The position numbers were made by a program, and so were the translations under genes. The notes beneath the pieces were generated by a model. That model was not told where the DNA came from and ran no database searches. It saw only the letters and a program-made list of their open reading frames with translations. Of a stretch of 50,361 nt of DNA, positions 1-8,489 are shown in pieces. The DNA is taken from contig CALXTD010000012.1 of assembly GCA_944391315.1 (NCBI GenBank), positions 1-50,361 of the forward strand, read 5' to 3'. Numbering within the stretch: position 1 is the stretch's first letter; every line of letters starts with the position of its first letter. Source of the stretch: an uncultured Alphaproteobacteria bacterium. Lineage in GTDB: Bacteria; Pseudomonadota; Alphaproteobacteria; RF32; CAG-239.

Positions 1-1
1 G

Positions 2-1231
2 TATGATAACTGCAAACCTTGTCCGAACTTGGGAACTCTAAGTTCTTGTCCGAGCCCTTTTAAATGTACTTATGAAGAATGTTCTAACCGTTATTATAAA
101 TCCGGCTGTCAGTCCGGTTATGACTGGAACGCTTCCGCCCAAACCTGCACCCCGCAGTGCGCAAGTACTTATAAATATACTTGTACCGGTGCAAACCAAA
201 CCGGCGGAAGCGGCACGGCTTGCGGTGGAAAATACACGGAGTGTACTTGCTCCAGCGGATATGCTTGGAACGGAAGTTCTTGTGCCTTCCAAAACGCTTG
301 TATGAAAGGCTCACAGCTTGGCTATATTCTTAATAGTGATATGACAGTCACATCATCAAAACAAAGCGGAAAAACACCTATCGGTGTCGTCGTTTGCTCT
401 TATTCCGGTGGTGGCGGACAGGCGATGGCATTAAAGTCGTTAGGCAACTATGTGTGGTCAACGGAATATGTCGATATCTCGGGCTTGACGAACTATACAT
501 CATCATCGTCAGCATCACAAGACGTCGCAAGTTGTGAGAATAGTAAAAAAATAATGGCAGCGGGAAATAAGAGCAAGTATCCTGCGGTATGGGCAGCAAA
601 TGAGTATAAAACGGAAGGAACCCAAGCGGGGGATTGGTGCTTACCGGCAGCAGGAATATTTACCTCGATATACAATAACCAAAGCACCATAAACACTGGA
701 TTCAGCCGTGCAAATGGGACACAATTCACAGACAGCACCGACGCTTGGTCGTCGTCCGAGGGCAATAACTACGGCGCGTGGAGCTCATACTTTAACGGCA
801 GTTACGGTTTGGACTGGCTCAGTAAGAACCACAACTACCTCGAGGTCCGCCCCGTTATCGGTTTCTGCAAAGCGGGATATAAGTATGATAAATCAACAGA
901 TACGTGCAAGGCGTGCAGCAGTTCTTATAAATATACTTGTACAAGCGGTTCCTATGTCACAGGTGGTAGTGGTACTGCTTGTGGTGGAAAATATAAGGCC
1001 TGTACTTGTTCAAGTCCATATACTTGGCGGAATGGAGCTTGTAGTTGTTCGAGTAGTTATAACGAGAGATGTATTGGGACAGGTTATGCAGGTGGTGGAG
1101 GAACTTCTTGTAATGGATTGTACAGTTGGTGTAGATGCAAAAGTGGATATGTTTGGCATTGTGATGAATGCCAAAGAAAAGAAGACGCTTTTAGCGGAGG
1201 TGCAGAACAACCATGTGGCGGAGAACTGTAA
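2..1231 (+). CDS. Cysteine-rich repeat protein with C-type-lectin-like (DUF1566/FGE-type) module, 5' end outside window
   Basis: The frame is open from base 2, so the true start lies upstream; the TTG at 29 is only an internal codon. The protein has units of about 43 residues, each with six or so cysteines and the pattern C-SSYKYTC-GGSGTACGGKY-CTCSSGYxW-C. They begin near bases 158, 914 and 1046, with a degenerate one before. Between the first and second full units sits a globular module (about 290-866) ending in WSSSE, AW, F-NG and VRPVIGF, the signature of DUF1566/FGE-sulfatase and C-type-lectin-fold proteins. Cysteine spacing suggests a disulfide-rich exported protein, but no signal peptide is visible because the N-terminus is missing. 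Ligand and role are unknown. The module uses more GC-rich, NNY codons than its surroundings (see findings). A strong terminator follows the stop, so this is the last gene of its transcript. Domain class moderately sure; function unknown. Confidence 0.75.
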   Translation, partial: YDNCKPCPNLGTLSSCPSPFKCTYEECSNRYYKSGCQSGYDWNASAQTCTPQCASTYKYTCTGANQTGGSGTACGGKYTECTCSSGYAWNGSSCAFQNACMKGSQLGYILNSDMTVTSSKQSGKTPIGVVVCSYSGGGGQAMALKSLGNYVWSTEYVDISGLTNYTSSSSASQDVASCENSKKIMAAGNKSKYPAVWAANEYKTEGTQAGDWCLPAAGIFTSIYNNQSTINTGFSRANGTQFTDSTDAWSSSEGNNYGAWSSYFNGSYGLDWLSKNHNYLEVRPVIGFCKAGYKYDKSTDTCKACSSSYKYTCTSGSYVTGGSGTACGGKYKACTCSSPYTWRNGACSCSSSYNERCIGTGYAGGGGTSCNGLYSWCRCKSGYVWHCDECQRKEDAFSGGAEQPCGGEL

Positions 1232-1240
1232 TTTAATACT

Positions 1241-1267
1241 AAAGCGGAGCGAAAGGCTCCGCTTTTT
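1241..1267 (+). terminator. Rho-independent terminator
   Basis: GCGGAGC (1244-1250) pairs perfectly with GCTCCGC (1256-1262) around a GAAAG loop. Flanking AAA/TTT extends the stem and a T-run follows. It closes the cysteine-rich repeat gene. Confidence 0.85.
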
Positions 1268-1341
1268 CTGTTGTTGACTTTATTTTGGGTTTGTAATACC
1301 TTGGGGAGCAAGTTGAGTAAAAATTTTTTTCGGTAAAGAAT

Positions 1342-3615
1342 ATGATTAAAGAACTCTTAGCTCCTGCCGGTGATATTGAGGCCGGTTATGCCGCTTTGTA
1401 TTACGGTGCTGATGCCGTTTATCTTGGATTGCAAAAATTTTCAGCACGGGCAACGGCGGTTAATTTTGATGAGCCAAACCTAAACGCTTTTGTTGGCTAT
1501 GCTCATTCTCTTACGCCAAAGCGAAAAGTTTATGCGGCGATAAATACGCTTGTGCAAGAAGCTGAACTGGCGGATTTGATGCAATCTTTGGATATTTGCG
1601 CGCGTTGTCATGTTGACGGCGTTATTATTCAAGACCTTGGTGTGGCAAAAATCGTGCGTGACTATTATCCTGAGCTTGAGCTTCATGCCAGTACGCAAAT
1701 GGCCGTTCATAACAAAGAAGGTGCGCTTGCTCTGAAAAAATTTGGTTTTAAGCGCGTGGTTTTGGCACGAGAACTCTCTGCTGCTGAAATTGCCGAGATT
1801 GCCGCTATTCCTGATTTGGAAACCGAGGCTTTTATTCACGGTGCACTCTGCTATTCTTACAGCGGATTGTGTCTGTTTTCTTCAATGGAGACGGGGCGCA
1901 GTGCTAATCGCGGAAAATGTTTATATCCTTGTCGGGCTTGCTTCAAAGGAGAAGAGGGCGACAAGCACTATTTTTCTATGAAAGATATGGCGCTTGAAAA
2001 AGATGTGCTTCATATGCCGGCTTATTCCCTAAAAATTGAAGGGCGTAAAAAATCTGCGCTTTATGTTGCCGCTGTTACCGATTATTATCGTCGAATCCTT
2101 GATGGCAAAGGAGCTGATAAAAATCGTGCCGAAAATATCAAACAGATTTTTTCTCGTCCATGGTGCGCGTTTCATTTTAATGAACATACTAAAAATGTGG
2201 TCGACAGGGATTTTGTCGGGCATCGTGGTTTGGCTATCGGTAAAATTGCAAAAGTGCAGAAGAAAAGTTTTATATTTACCCCGAACCATCTGATTGCGCG
2301 TCACGACGGATTGCAAATTGATGTGGCCGGTGAGGAAAAGCCTTTTGGCTTTTCTTTGCAAAAGCTTCGCGTCAATGGGCAAAATGTTTTTGAAGCCAAA
2401 ACAGGGCAGGTGGTTGAAGTCGGGTTGCCGCCAAAGTCTCCGGAATTAAAAGTCGGTGATGTGGTTTATTTGGCGTCGGCCAGCTCGGTTAAAGGGGCTT
2501 ATCCTTATACAAAGCCAAAGTTTGCAGAAGTGTTGCAAAAGCGGGTGGTTAATGTTCAGATGGCGGTTGAAAATAATCTGCTATCAGCTTGTTGTGACGG
2601 AATTTCTGTTGCCGTTGACGGGGAGTTTTCGGTTGCACAAAATCCGGATAAAGTTTTTGAGGTTGCACGTGCGGCTTTTGATAAAACCGGAGACACGCCG
2701 TTTGCTCTCGGTGAATTTGTTCTCGATAATCCGCATAATCTTTTTGTGCCGGTATCTAAACTTAATGATTTGCGCCGCAAGCTCTATGCCGAATTGCCGG
2801 AAACAGTTTATATGGCTCGGAAGTTGCCTGTTTTGCAACACAGGGAAAAGGCAAGTCCGAAATGGCTGATTAAAACGGATAAGCTTGAGACTGTTTCTTT
2901 GATTAATCTTGATGATGTTGAGGAAGTTATTTTTATGATATCTCCGACAGTCAAGCCGGAAATGTTGGTATCTATTCCTCAAGAAAAACTTCGCTTGGCT
3001 TTGCCAACGGTTTGTCGTAAAACAAAAATTTATGAATCACTTATTCGTGAGTTGTTCGGGCTAGGCTATCAGAAGTGGGAAGTTGGTAATTATTGGCCGC
3101 TGTCTCTACTGTCTTCTCTTGGGGCTGATATCAGCTTTGATAACAGCCTGTATACTCTTAATTCTTATGCTGTTGCAACAGCTGCAGAACTCGGGGCCTC
3201 TCGGGTGACACTCTCGTTTGAAGATACGTTAGATAATCTTTCATCCCTTATCGGTCAGTCTTCATTGCCGGTTGTGTTGCCATTATATAGTGATGTTCCG
3301 CTATTTACCAGTGCGGTTTGCATTCGTGCCGGTGACTGCAAAAATTGTACGCATGGTGAAAAATGGATGTCTTTATCAAAAGAAGGAGTGTCTTATCAGG
3401 CTCTTTCTCGCGACTGTCAAATATTTATGTTTGATAAGCGTGCGTTTGCTTTTGTTGCCGATGAGGCAAAAAAGCTTGAGCCCGATTTTTATCGTGTTGA
3501 TTTTATGTATAAGCCTTATTCGGCAGAGCAGGCGGCAGAGCTTTGGCGCAAGATAAAGAATTTTGAGCCGCTGGCTGATGTTATGTCAGGTAATTTGGTT
3601 CGCGGAAGAATATAA
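1342..3615 (+). CDS. U32 family peptidase / RlhA-like protein
   Basis: 757 residues starting with ELLAPAGDIEAGYAAL and YGADAVYLG, the typical opening of the U32 (collagenase-like) family. The U32 signature, E-x-F-I-H-G-A-L-C followed by SGLC and S, lies at about residues 162-180. Further cysteines at about 193, 197 and 200 fit the iron-sulfur cluster known in this family. The long C-terminal half fits the DUF3656-containing subgroup, which includes E. coli RlhA (YdcP), needed for 5-hydroxycytidine in 23S rRNA. U32 proteins are now seen mostly as prephenate-dependent RNA hydroxylation factors rather than peptidases. Whether this one is RlhA or a sister cannot be decided from sequence alone. 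It has its own transcript behind the upstream terminator and converges on the TPR lipoprotein gene with three bases between stop codons. ATG start; Shine-Dalgarno weak. Confidence 0.85.
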   Translation: MIKELLAPAGDIEAGYAALYYGADAVYLGLQKFSARATAVNFDEPNLNAFVGYAHSLTPKRKVYAAINTLVQEAELADLMQSLDICARCHVDGVIIQDLGVAKIVRDYYPELELHASTQMAVHNKEGALALKKFGFKRVVLARELSAAEIAEIAAIPDLETEAFIHGALCYSYSGLCLFSSMETGRSANRGKCLYPCRACFKGEEGDKHYFSMKDMALEKDVLHMPAYSLKIEGRKKSALYVAAVTDYYRRILDGKGADKNRAENIKQIFSRPWCAFHFNEHTKNVVDRDFVGHRGLAIGKIAKVQKKSFIFTPNHLIARHDGLQIDVAGEEKPFGFSLQKLRVNGQNVFEAKTGQVVEVGLPPKSPELKVGDVVYLASASSVKGAYPYTKPKFAEVLQKRVVNVQMAVENNLLSACCDGISVAVDGEFSVAQNPDKVFEVARAAFDKTGDTPFALGEFVLDNPHNLFVPVSKLNDLRRKLYAELPETVYMARKLPVLQHREKASPKWLIKTDKLETVSLINLDDVEEVIFMISPTVKPEMLVSIPQEKLRLALPTVCRKTKIYESLIRELFGLGYQKWEVGNYWPLSLLSSLGADISFDNSLYTLNSYAVATAAELGASRVTLSFEDTLDNLSSLIGQSSLPVVLPLYSDVPLFTSAVCIRAGDCKNCTHGEKWMSLSKEGVSYQALSRDCQIFMFDKRAFAFVADEAKKLEPDFYRVDFMYKPYSAEQAAELWRKIKNFEPLADVMSGNLVRGRI

Positions 3616-3618
3616 CGG

Positions 3619-5436
3619 TTATTCTTCTTTAGAAATAGATTTTATCAGCTCGTTTATTGTTTCTTTGTCATAAGGCAGCGGCTGCTCTTTTTCCATGCCG
3701 TTTTCTATTTTTTCTTCGACTTTTTTCATGTCGACTTCGTGGCTGTCATCTTTCATTTTTAGTGTATGATTCCACTGAAATACGGCTTCGGCTTTGCGGC
3801 CATTTTGCCAGTAAGCATTGCCTAAGTGGTCGCTGATGAGCGCATTGGCAGGTTCAAGTTCAGAGGCTTTTTCAAGGTAAAAGACAGCCTCTTCATAATT
3901 GCCGATTTTATAAAAAGCCCAGCCCAAGCTGTCGGTAATGTGGCCGTCGCTGGGGGCTTGGTTGTAGGCGTCAACGATCAGAGACATGGCGTCTTCGATG
4001 TTTTTGCCTTGTTTGAGCCAACTATAGCCAAGGTAATTTTGAACATAATAGTGGTTTTGGCTTAATATTAAGGCTTGTTTGAGTGAAGATTCTGCTTGTT
4101 CCCAGTCGTCGTTTTGTTCGTAGGCAATGCCGAGTGCATAATGGATTATCCAAGCCTGAGGATTGTTGGGTTCCATAAGGGACAAGGCTTTGCCGTAATA
4201 TTCTATGGCATCAGCGTATTTTCCGCGAAGGCGCATGACGTCACCTAAATCCAGATTGGCCTGAAAACTGTTTGGATCTTTTTTGATGATTGTTTTTAGC
4301 AATATTTCAGCAGCCTTGTAATCATCCATAAGAACATAGTCAGCGGCTTTTTTGATTTGTACGGTGTTATAGCTTTCGGAGGTTGGAGAAATTTCATCAT
4401 AGACATCAATGGCGTCTTGATACATTTCTCTGCTTTCAAGTATGTCAGCTAACATCAGTTGTGCTAAATCATAATTCGGGTTTGAATAAATAGACAAGCA
4501 AATGAAGATATGGGCAATGTCTGTTCCCGAAGAAATTTGGCGCATGTTAGCGGCGATGCTGAACAATGCTTCCGAAAGGCCAATGTCAGAGGAATCGATA
4601 ATGGCTTGAGTGTTTTCTTGTGTGGCGTTGGCTGTTTTTTGAGCAAGATTTTGTATCATGTCAAGAAACAGTAGTTCGCTGTTAAAGCGTTCAAGCAAGG
4701 CAACGGCTTTTTCTTTTTGTCCGGTGCGGATGTAAAAATTTGATATGACTTGTAATGTGCGGAAAGACATTTCGGTCTTTTCGTCATTAATCAAAACTTC
4801 GTAGTGTTTTTGAGCCTCTTTATTATTGCCGAAATAATCTTCAATCATACCGGCATGGAAATGATACAAAGATTTGAAGCCTTTGTCTTCGTTTAATATG
4901 GATATGGTTTCAATGGCTTTTTCTTGGTTGCCCATGCCGACATAGACCCAAGATGCAAGTAAAGGCGTTATGAATTTTGTGTATACCGGATTGCCGCCAA
5001 GTTTTTTAAGTGAAGCTAGGGCTTGAGGATAACGGCCGGCTTTGGCGTCATCAACGGCAATGATGATATGTGTGAAGTTATTAGTGTCACCTTTTTGTTG
5101 AGATTGTTTGGCAAATTTGGCAGCTTCGGATACTCTTCCCTGAGAAGCGAGTATAACATAAATGCGCTCAAGCAGCTCTGCATTTTCCGGATCAGTTTGC
5201 AGAGATATCATGTAATAGTCGGCAGCAGAGTTAAAGTCTTGTCTTAAATGAGCGACGCGACCGGCTAAATAGGCACCGTAGTCTTTGGGGCGGTTGTCGT
5301 TTGTTTTTTCTGCTTTGGATTCGGAAACAGCTTGCGAAAGGGCCTGAGTTTGTGGATGAGACAAGCCTTTTTCTGCGCAAGAGTTAAATATCATAAGACT
5401 GAGAAAGACAACAACTAAGCTGACGTATTTTGCCAT
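3619..5436 (-). CDS. TPR-repeat lipoprotein
   Basis: 605 residues. The N-terminus is a hydrophobic signal ending in IFNSC, with the cysteine at residue 20 as likely lipidation site; the lipobox is loose. The rest is a chain of tetratricopeptide repeats, clearest in the C-terminal half, for example NLDLGDVMRLRGKYADAIEYY, ALGIAYEQNDDWEQAESSL, SLGWAFYKIGNYEEAVFYLE and HLGNAYWQNGRKAEAVFQW. The tail is charged. Such proteins act as periplasmic scaffolds anchored to a membrane; no enzyme motif is present. It is transcribed away from the uracil-DNA glycosylase gene, and the 170 bp between them should hold both promoters. Family assignment is firm; cellular role is not known. Confidence 0.85.
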   Translation of the reverse strand: MAKYVSLVVVFLSLMIFNSCAEKGLSHPQTQALSQAVSESKAEKTNDNRPKDYGAYLAGRVAHLRQDFNSAADYYMISLQTDPENAELLERIYVILASQGRVSEAAKFAKQSQQKGDTNNFTHIIIAVDDAKAGRYPQALASLKKLGGNPVYTKFITPLLASWVYVGMGNQEKAIETISILNEDKGFKSLYHFHAGMIEDYFGNNKEAQKHYEVLINDEKTEMSFRTLQVISNFYIRTGQKEKAVALLERFNSELLFLDMIQNLAQKTANATQENTQAIIDSSDIGLSEALFSIAANMRQISSGTDIAHIFICLSIYSNPNYDLAQLMLADILESREMYQDAIDVYDEISPTSESYNTVQIKKAADYVLMDDYKAAEILLKTIIKKDPNSFQANLDLGDVMRLRGKYADAIEYYGKALSLMEPNNPQAWIIHYALGIAYEQNDDWEQAESSLKQALILSQNHYYVQNYLGYSWLKQGKNIEDAMSLIVDAYNQAPSDGHITDSLGWAFYKIGNYEEAVFYLEKASELEPANALISDHLGNAYWQNGRKAEAVFQWNHTLKMKDDSHEVDMKKVEEKIENGMEKEQPLPYDKETINELIKSISKEE

Positions 5437-5609
5437 ATTTATATCATTCCTGAGATTTGTATTGTGGCTTTACTGCCGGAATCTTTAATTCTTTTGTATT
5501 TTAGCGATTTTTTTTTATCATACAACAGGATTTTGCTTTTTGTGCATTATAATTGAAAATTTTTATGTTTGTGCTTGCAAAAACTTTGGTTTGATTTTAT
5601 TCTGCCGGT

Positions 5610-6428
5610 ATGATGTCGACAGATAGTATGAGCATAAAAGATATTTTGGATTGGTATATTTGGGCCGGTGTTGATGAAACAGTCGGTGATGATCCTTTGT
5701 CTGCTAATGCTCCTGTTGCGGCAAAAGTGGCTGAACCAAGACCTTTGCCGGTTATCAATATTCCTAAAAAAGATTCAGGCGAATCGGAAGAGCGAAAAGC
5801 AACGACTGAACTTGCTCAGGCAACGGTTAATGCTTGTAAAGGCGCTAAAGATATTTGCGCTAAAGCAAAAACGATTGATGAGTTGCGCTCTTTGGTGGAG
5901 GCCTTTGATGGTTGTGCTCTTAAGCTGACAGCTAATAAAACCGTGTTTGGCGGCGGAAATCCGCAGGCCAAGATTATGCTTATCGGTGAAGCCCCCGGAG
6001 CTGATGAAGATCGGATGGGGATACCGTTTGTTGGACGGAGCGGGCATCTGCTTGATAAGATTTTGCAAGCGGCTGGTTTTTCTCGTGAAGATGTTTATAT
6101 TACCAATGTTTTGCCTTGGAGACCTCCTGGGAATCGTACGCCGACAACCGCAGAAGTCGCTGTTTGTTTGCCCTTTCTTAAAAGGCAGATTGAGCTTATT
6201 AATCCTAAGGTTATTGTGCTTTTAGGCGGAAGTGCGGCTAATGCTTTGTTAGATAACGAAGATCCTATTTCAAAACTCCGCGGAAAGTGGCTTGATTATC
6301 CGGCGGAGAATGGTGTTGTTATACCTGCGCTAGCAACTTTTCATCCGGCTTATTTACTGCGCAATGCTGCTCAAAAGGCTAAAATCTGGAGCGACTTTTT
6401 GCGCCTTAAAAAGAAAATTACTTCTTAA
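5610..6428 (+). CDS. Uracil-DNA glycosylase, family 4/5-like
   Basis: 272 residues. It removes uracil from DNA to start base-excision repair. The core starts at about residue 118: [20 protein letters not shown] (126-145) is the water-activating motif of family 4 enzymes, and HPAYLLR (245-251) is the leucine-loop motif. The N-terminal 100 residues are a variable extension typical of alphaproteobacterial members. Thermus-type family 4 enzymes bind a 4Fe-4S cluster through four cysteines. Here only C102 (FDGCALK) and C186 (VCLPFL) sit at cluster-like places, and the KCRPP position is W170, so the cluster may be absent or altered. The ATG at 5628 (MSIKDILDW) is an equally credible start; neither has a clear ribosome binding site. 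The gene stands alone, divergent from the TPR lipoprotein. Confidence 0.85.
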   Translation: MMSTDSMSIKDILDWYIWAGVDETVGDDPLSANAPVAAKVAEPRPLPVINIPKKDSGESEERKATTELAQATVNACKGAKDICAKAKTIDELRSLVEAFDGCALKLTANKTVFGGGNPQAKIMLIGEAPGADEDRMGIPFVGRSGHLLDKILQAAGFSREDVYITNVLPWRPPGNRTPTTAEVAVCLPFLKRQIELINPKVIVLLGGSAANALLDNEDPISKLRGKWLDYPAENGVVIPALATFHPAYLLRNAAQKAKIWSDFLRLKKKITS

Positions 6429-6460
6429 AAACTTATCCACCGTCTTATCATTTTAATAGT

Positions 6461-6480
6461 ATTTTAAGCAATCTTAAAAT
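6461..6480. other. Perfect inverted repeat upstream of a secreted-protein gene
   Basis: ATTTTAAG, CAAT loop, CTTAAAAT: an 8-bp perfect dyad 43 bases before the next ATG and 32 bases after the glycosylase stop. There is no T-run after it, so it is a weak terminator candidate. It could equally be an operator. Confidence 0.35.
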
Positions 6481-6523
6481 AATATGTCTTTCAGAGTTAT
6501 AACTTTGATTGTGGGATTTTATC

Positions 6524-7480
6524 ATGACAGGTAATAAAAAATTTCTTTTCTCGGCTTTGGCTTTTGTTATGGCTGGTTGTGTCAGTGTGCCGTCAGTGCA
6601 GGCTGCGGATGATGCCATATTGTATAAGATTCATGATGTTAAGCCGATTAAAAATGATGCTGGTATCTTGGTTGGTTGTGATTATAATGCAACATTTTTT
6701 AACCGTACTAGTTCAAATTTGAAATCTGCAGACATTAATTTGGTTTGGTTTGATGATACGGTCAATGCTATGGCTCAACAAGAGCAGAAGAATAATGAAC
6801 AGGCTTCTTCTAATCGAAATTCCAGAAATAGAAAATCTAATCAGAAAGCGCCCGAATCTTCTTCCGTTGCTTCGGTCTCTTCTTCTATTCAGTTAGCAAA
6901 TCTTGCTCCGTCTCAGCAGAAAACCGTTCATGCAAAAATTTCTTCTGACAGATGCTTTTTGCTTATTGGTGATGCTTCTTTAGCTGCTTCAAACTGTGAT
7001 GTTGCAGCTGCTGATAATGCTTCTGGTTCTTCGTTTAAGGGAAATACAGGCTGCAGTGGTTTGTTTAAATTTGTGCCGGCTTCCGATCCTCAATATTATA
7101 GCGAGTTTAAGCAGATTTCTCCTGAAGAAGAAAAAGTTCAGCAAGAAAATACACGTATTGAACAGCGCAATAAAATTAATCAAGCTTATGGTGAAACTTT
7201 AGCTCAGTTTAAGAAGGTTACAGCTGCTTTGAGTGCTATTAAAGGTGATGTTAATCCTGATGATGTTGAAGCTGCTCCTGCCGCCGGTGTTAATACTGCT
7301 CCTGTGGTTCAGAGCCAGCCGGCAGAAGTTTCTGCTGCAACAGCTGTTGCTCCAGCGCCGGTTGCCAGTGCTCCGGCACAGATGAATGAAGCTCAGCTTC
7401 AAGATAAGTTGGATCAGCTTTTTCCTGAAACAGCTACTGTAGGACAGCCTGAAAACTTAGTTCCTCAATCAGGAAAGTAA
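6524..7480 (+). CDS. Secreted or lipid-anchored protein of unknown function
   Basis: 318 residues from the ATG at 6524; a TTG five codons upstream is in frame but would spoil the signal peptide. The N-terminus MTGNKKFLFSALAF is a clear export signal. It holds both a possible lipobox (VMAGC) and a later SVQA signal-peptidase I site, so lipid anchoring is uncertain. A beta-rich domain follows (about residues 35-180): VGCDYNATFFNR, DINLVWFDD, then three spaced cysteines (DRC, SNC, TGC). It is interrupted by a Ser/Asn/Arg-rich stretch. The second half has a charged helix and an Ala/Pro/Val-rich disordered tail. The next gene encodes a protein with a similar domain, and only 46 bases separate them, so they are probably co-expressed. 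No family recognised. Confidence 0.65.
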   Translation: MTGNKKFLFSALAFVMAGCVSVPSVQAADDAILYKIHDVKPIKNDAGILVGCDYNATFFNRTSSNLKSADINLVWFDDTVNAMAQQEQKNNEQASSNRNSRNRKSNQKAPESSSVASVSSSIQLANLAPSQQKTVHAKISSDRCFLLIGDASLAASNCDVAAADNASGSSFKGNTGCSGLFKFVPASDPQYYSEFKQISPEEEKVQQENTRIEQRNKINQAYGETLAQFKKVTAALSAIKGDVNPDDVEAAPAAGVNTAPVVQSQPAEVSAATAVAPAPVASAPAQMNEAQLQDKLDQLFPETATVGQPENLVPQSGK

Positions 7481-7526
7481 GCCTTACTTTTAATTACACA
7501 TTGTGTGAAACGAATCGGAGAAGAAA

Positions 7527-8420
7527 ATGCAAGCTGTGAAATTTGTCGCTTGTGCGGCTTTTGTGCTTAGTTTTTTGAATGATGGCCATGTTGCAGCTCA
7601 AAGTTTTTCTTCTTCAGATTATTCCGGCAGGAGTACTTCGTCGACTTCTGCCGATAGTTTTTGGGGAAGGACGTCATCTTCGGGAAGTTCTGCTCAATCG
7701 AATAGTAATTCCGGTTTTTGGAAAAGTGAAACAAATTCTCAGAATAGTGGAACTTCATCAGCAAAAATTGATGATTTTTGGAGCAAAAAGGTGTCAACGA
7801 CATCGTCTTCGGGAGCAGCTGCGTCAAAAGGTGCTCAGGGTGTCCCACAGAGTTCTGTAGATGCTAATCAACCTTGGAAAACTAATGCTCAGATGTTTTC
7901 TAAGCCTCAGGAAAATGTTTCTGCTTCGAAAAAAAAGACTGATACTTCAAGTGCAGAGGTTGAGGCTGTAAAAACTGAGCCTCAAGAGCCTGATTATGTT
8001 AATAGCGGATTGCCATGGAAAGAAACACTTGATGGAACAGAGCGTGGTAAAATCGGTTTGTATCAGAAAGGGGCAAATTTTAATAAAGATAATTCTTTTA
8101 TTTTTATTTATTATGATGATTTTTCAGTTAATCGCTCTTTGGGCGGGGAAGTGCGTTGTAATGTTCGGTTTGTCGTTACAACAACGCTGGATAGAAAACT
8201 AAATAGTCTTAGTGTTAAATTAGTATGGCCGGAGATAGAGACGGCTTTGAATTTTTATGATGTTATTCCAAATACGGATACATATTTTTATTACACCTTG
8301 ATGGGCGAGGGTTGTTATTCTATGGATAAAATTCCGAATATTGTTGTTAATCGCTGTCGTGTCTCTAAAATGTCTGCAAGAGACTGCGCTTCTAAAATTC
8401 GTTGGTTGCGCAAGAAATAG
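7527..8420 (+). CDS. Secreted Ser-rich protein of unknown function
   Basis: 297 residues with a signal peptide ending near HVAAQS. Residues 25-150 are low complexity, Ser/Thr/Asn-rich, with a recurring short motif of D/G-S-FWG, SGFWKSE and DDFWSKK spaced by about 25 residues, which looks like a linear binding motif. The folded part (about 175-297) contains GEVRCNVRFVVTTT, SVKLVWPE and three cysteines (EGC, NRC, RDC), the same order as in the preceding gene product. This suggests a shared beta-sandwich with disulfides. GGAGAAG lies just before the ATG. A lytic transglycosylase gene follows 69 bases later, hinting at an envelope role. Function unknown. Confidence 0.65.
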   Translation: MQAVKFVACAAFVLSFLNDGHVAAQSFSSSDYSGRSTSSTSADSFWGRTSSSGSSAQSNSNSGFWKSETNSQNSGTSSAKIDDFWSKKVSTTSSSGAAASKGAQGVPQSSVDANQPWKTNAQMFSKPQENVSASKKKTDTSSAEVEAVKTEPQEPDYVNSGLPWKETLDGTERGKIGLYQKGANFNKDNSFIFIYYDDFSVNRSLGGEVRCNVRFVVTTTLDRKLNSLSVKLVWPEIETALNFYDVIPNTDTYFYYTLMGEGCYSMDKIPNIVVNRCRVSKMSARDCASKIRWLRKK

Positions 8421-8489
8421 TTCGTATTTCTTTTTCTGATAGATTAAACTTATTTTTTTTGAGGAGCGGAAAGTAAGGTGCTTTGTGGT

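Noticed and set aside
708..1277. Second long plus-strand frame overlapping the cysteine-rich repeat gene
   Set aside because: It is a shadow of the repeat gene in another frame; it passes through the terminator and has no domain.
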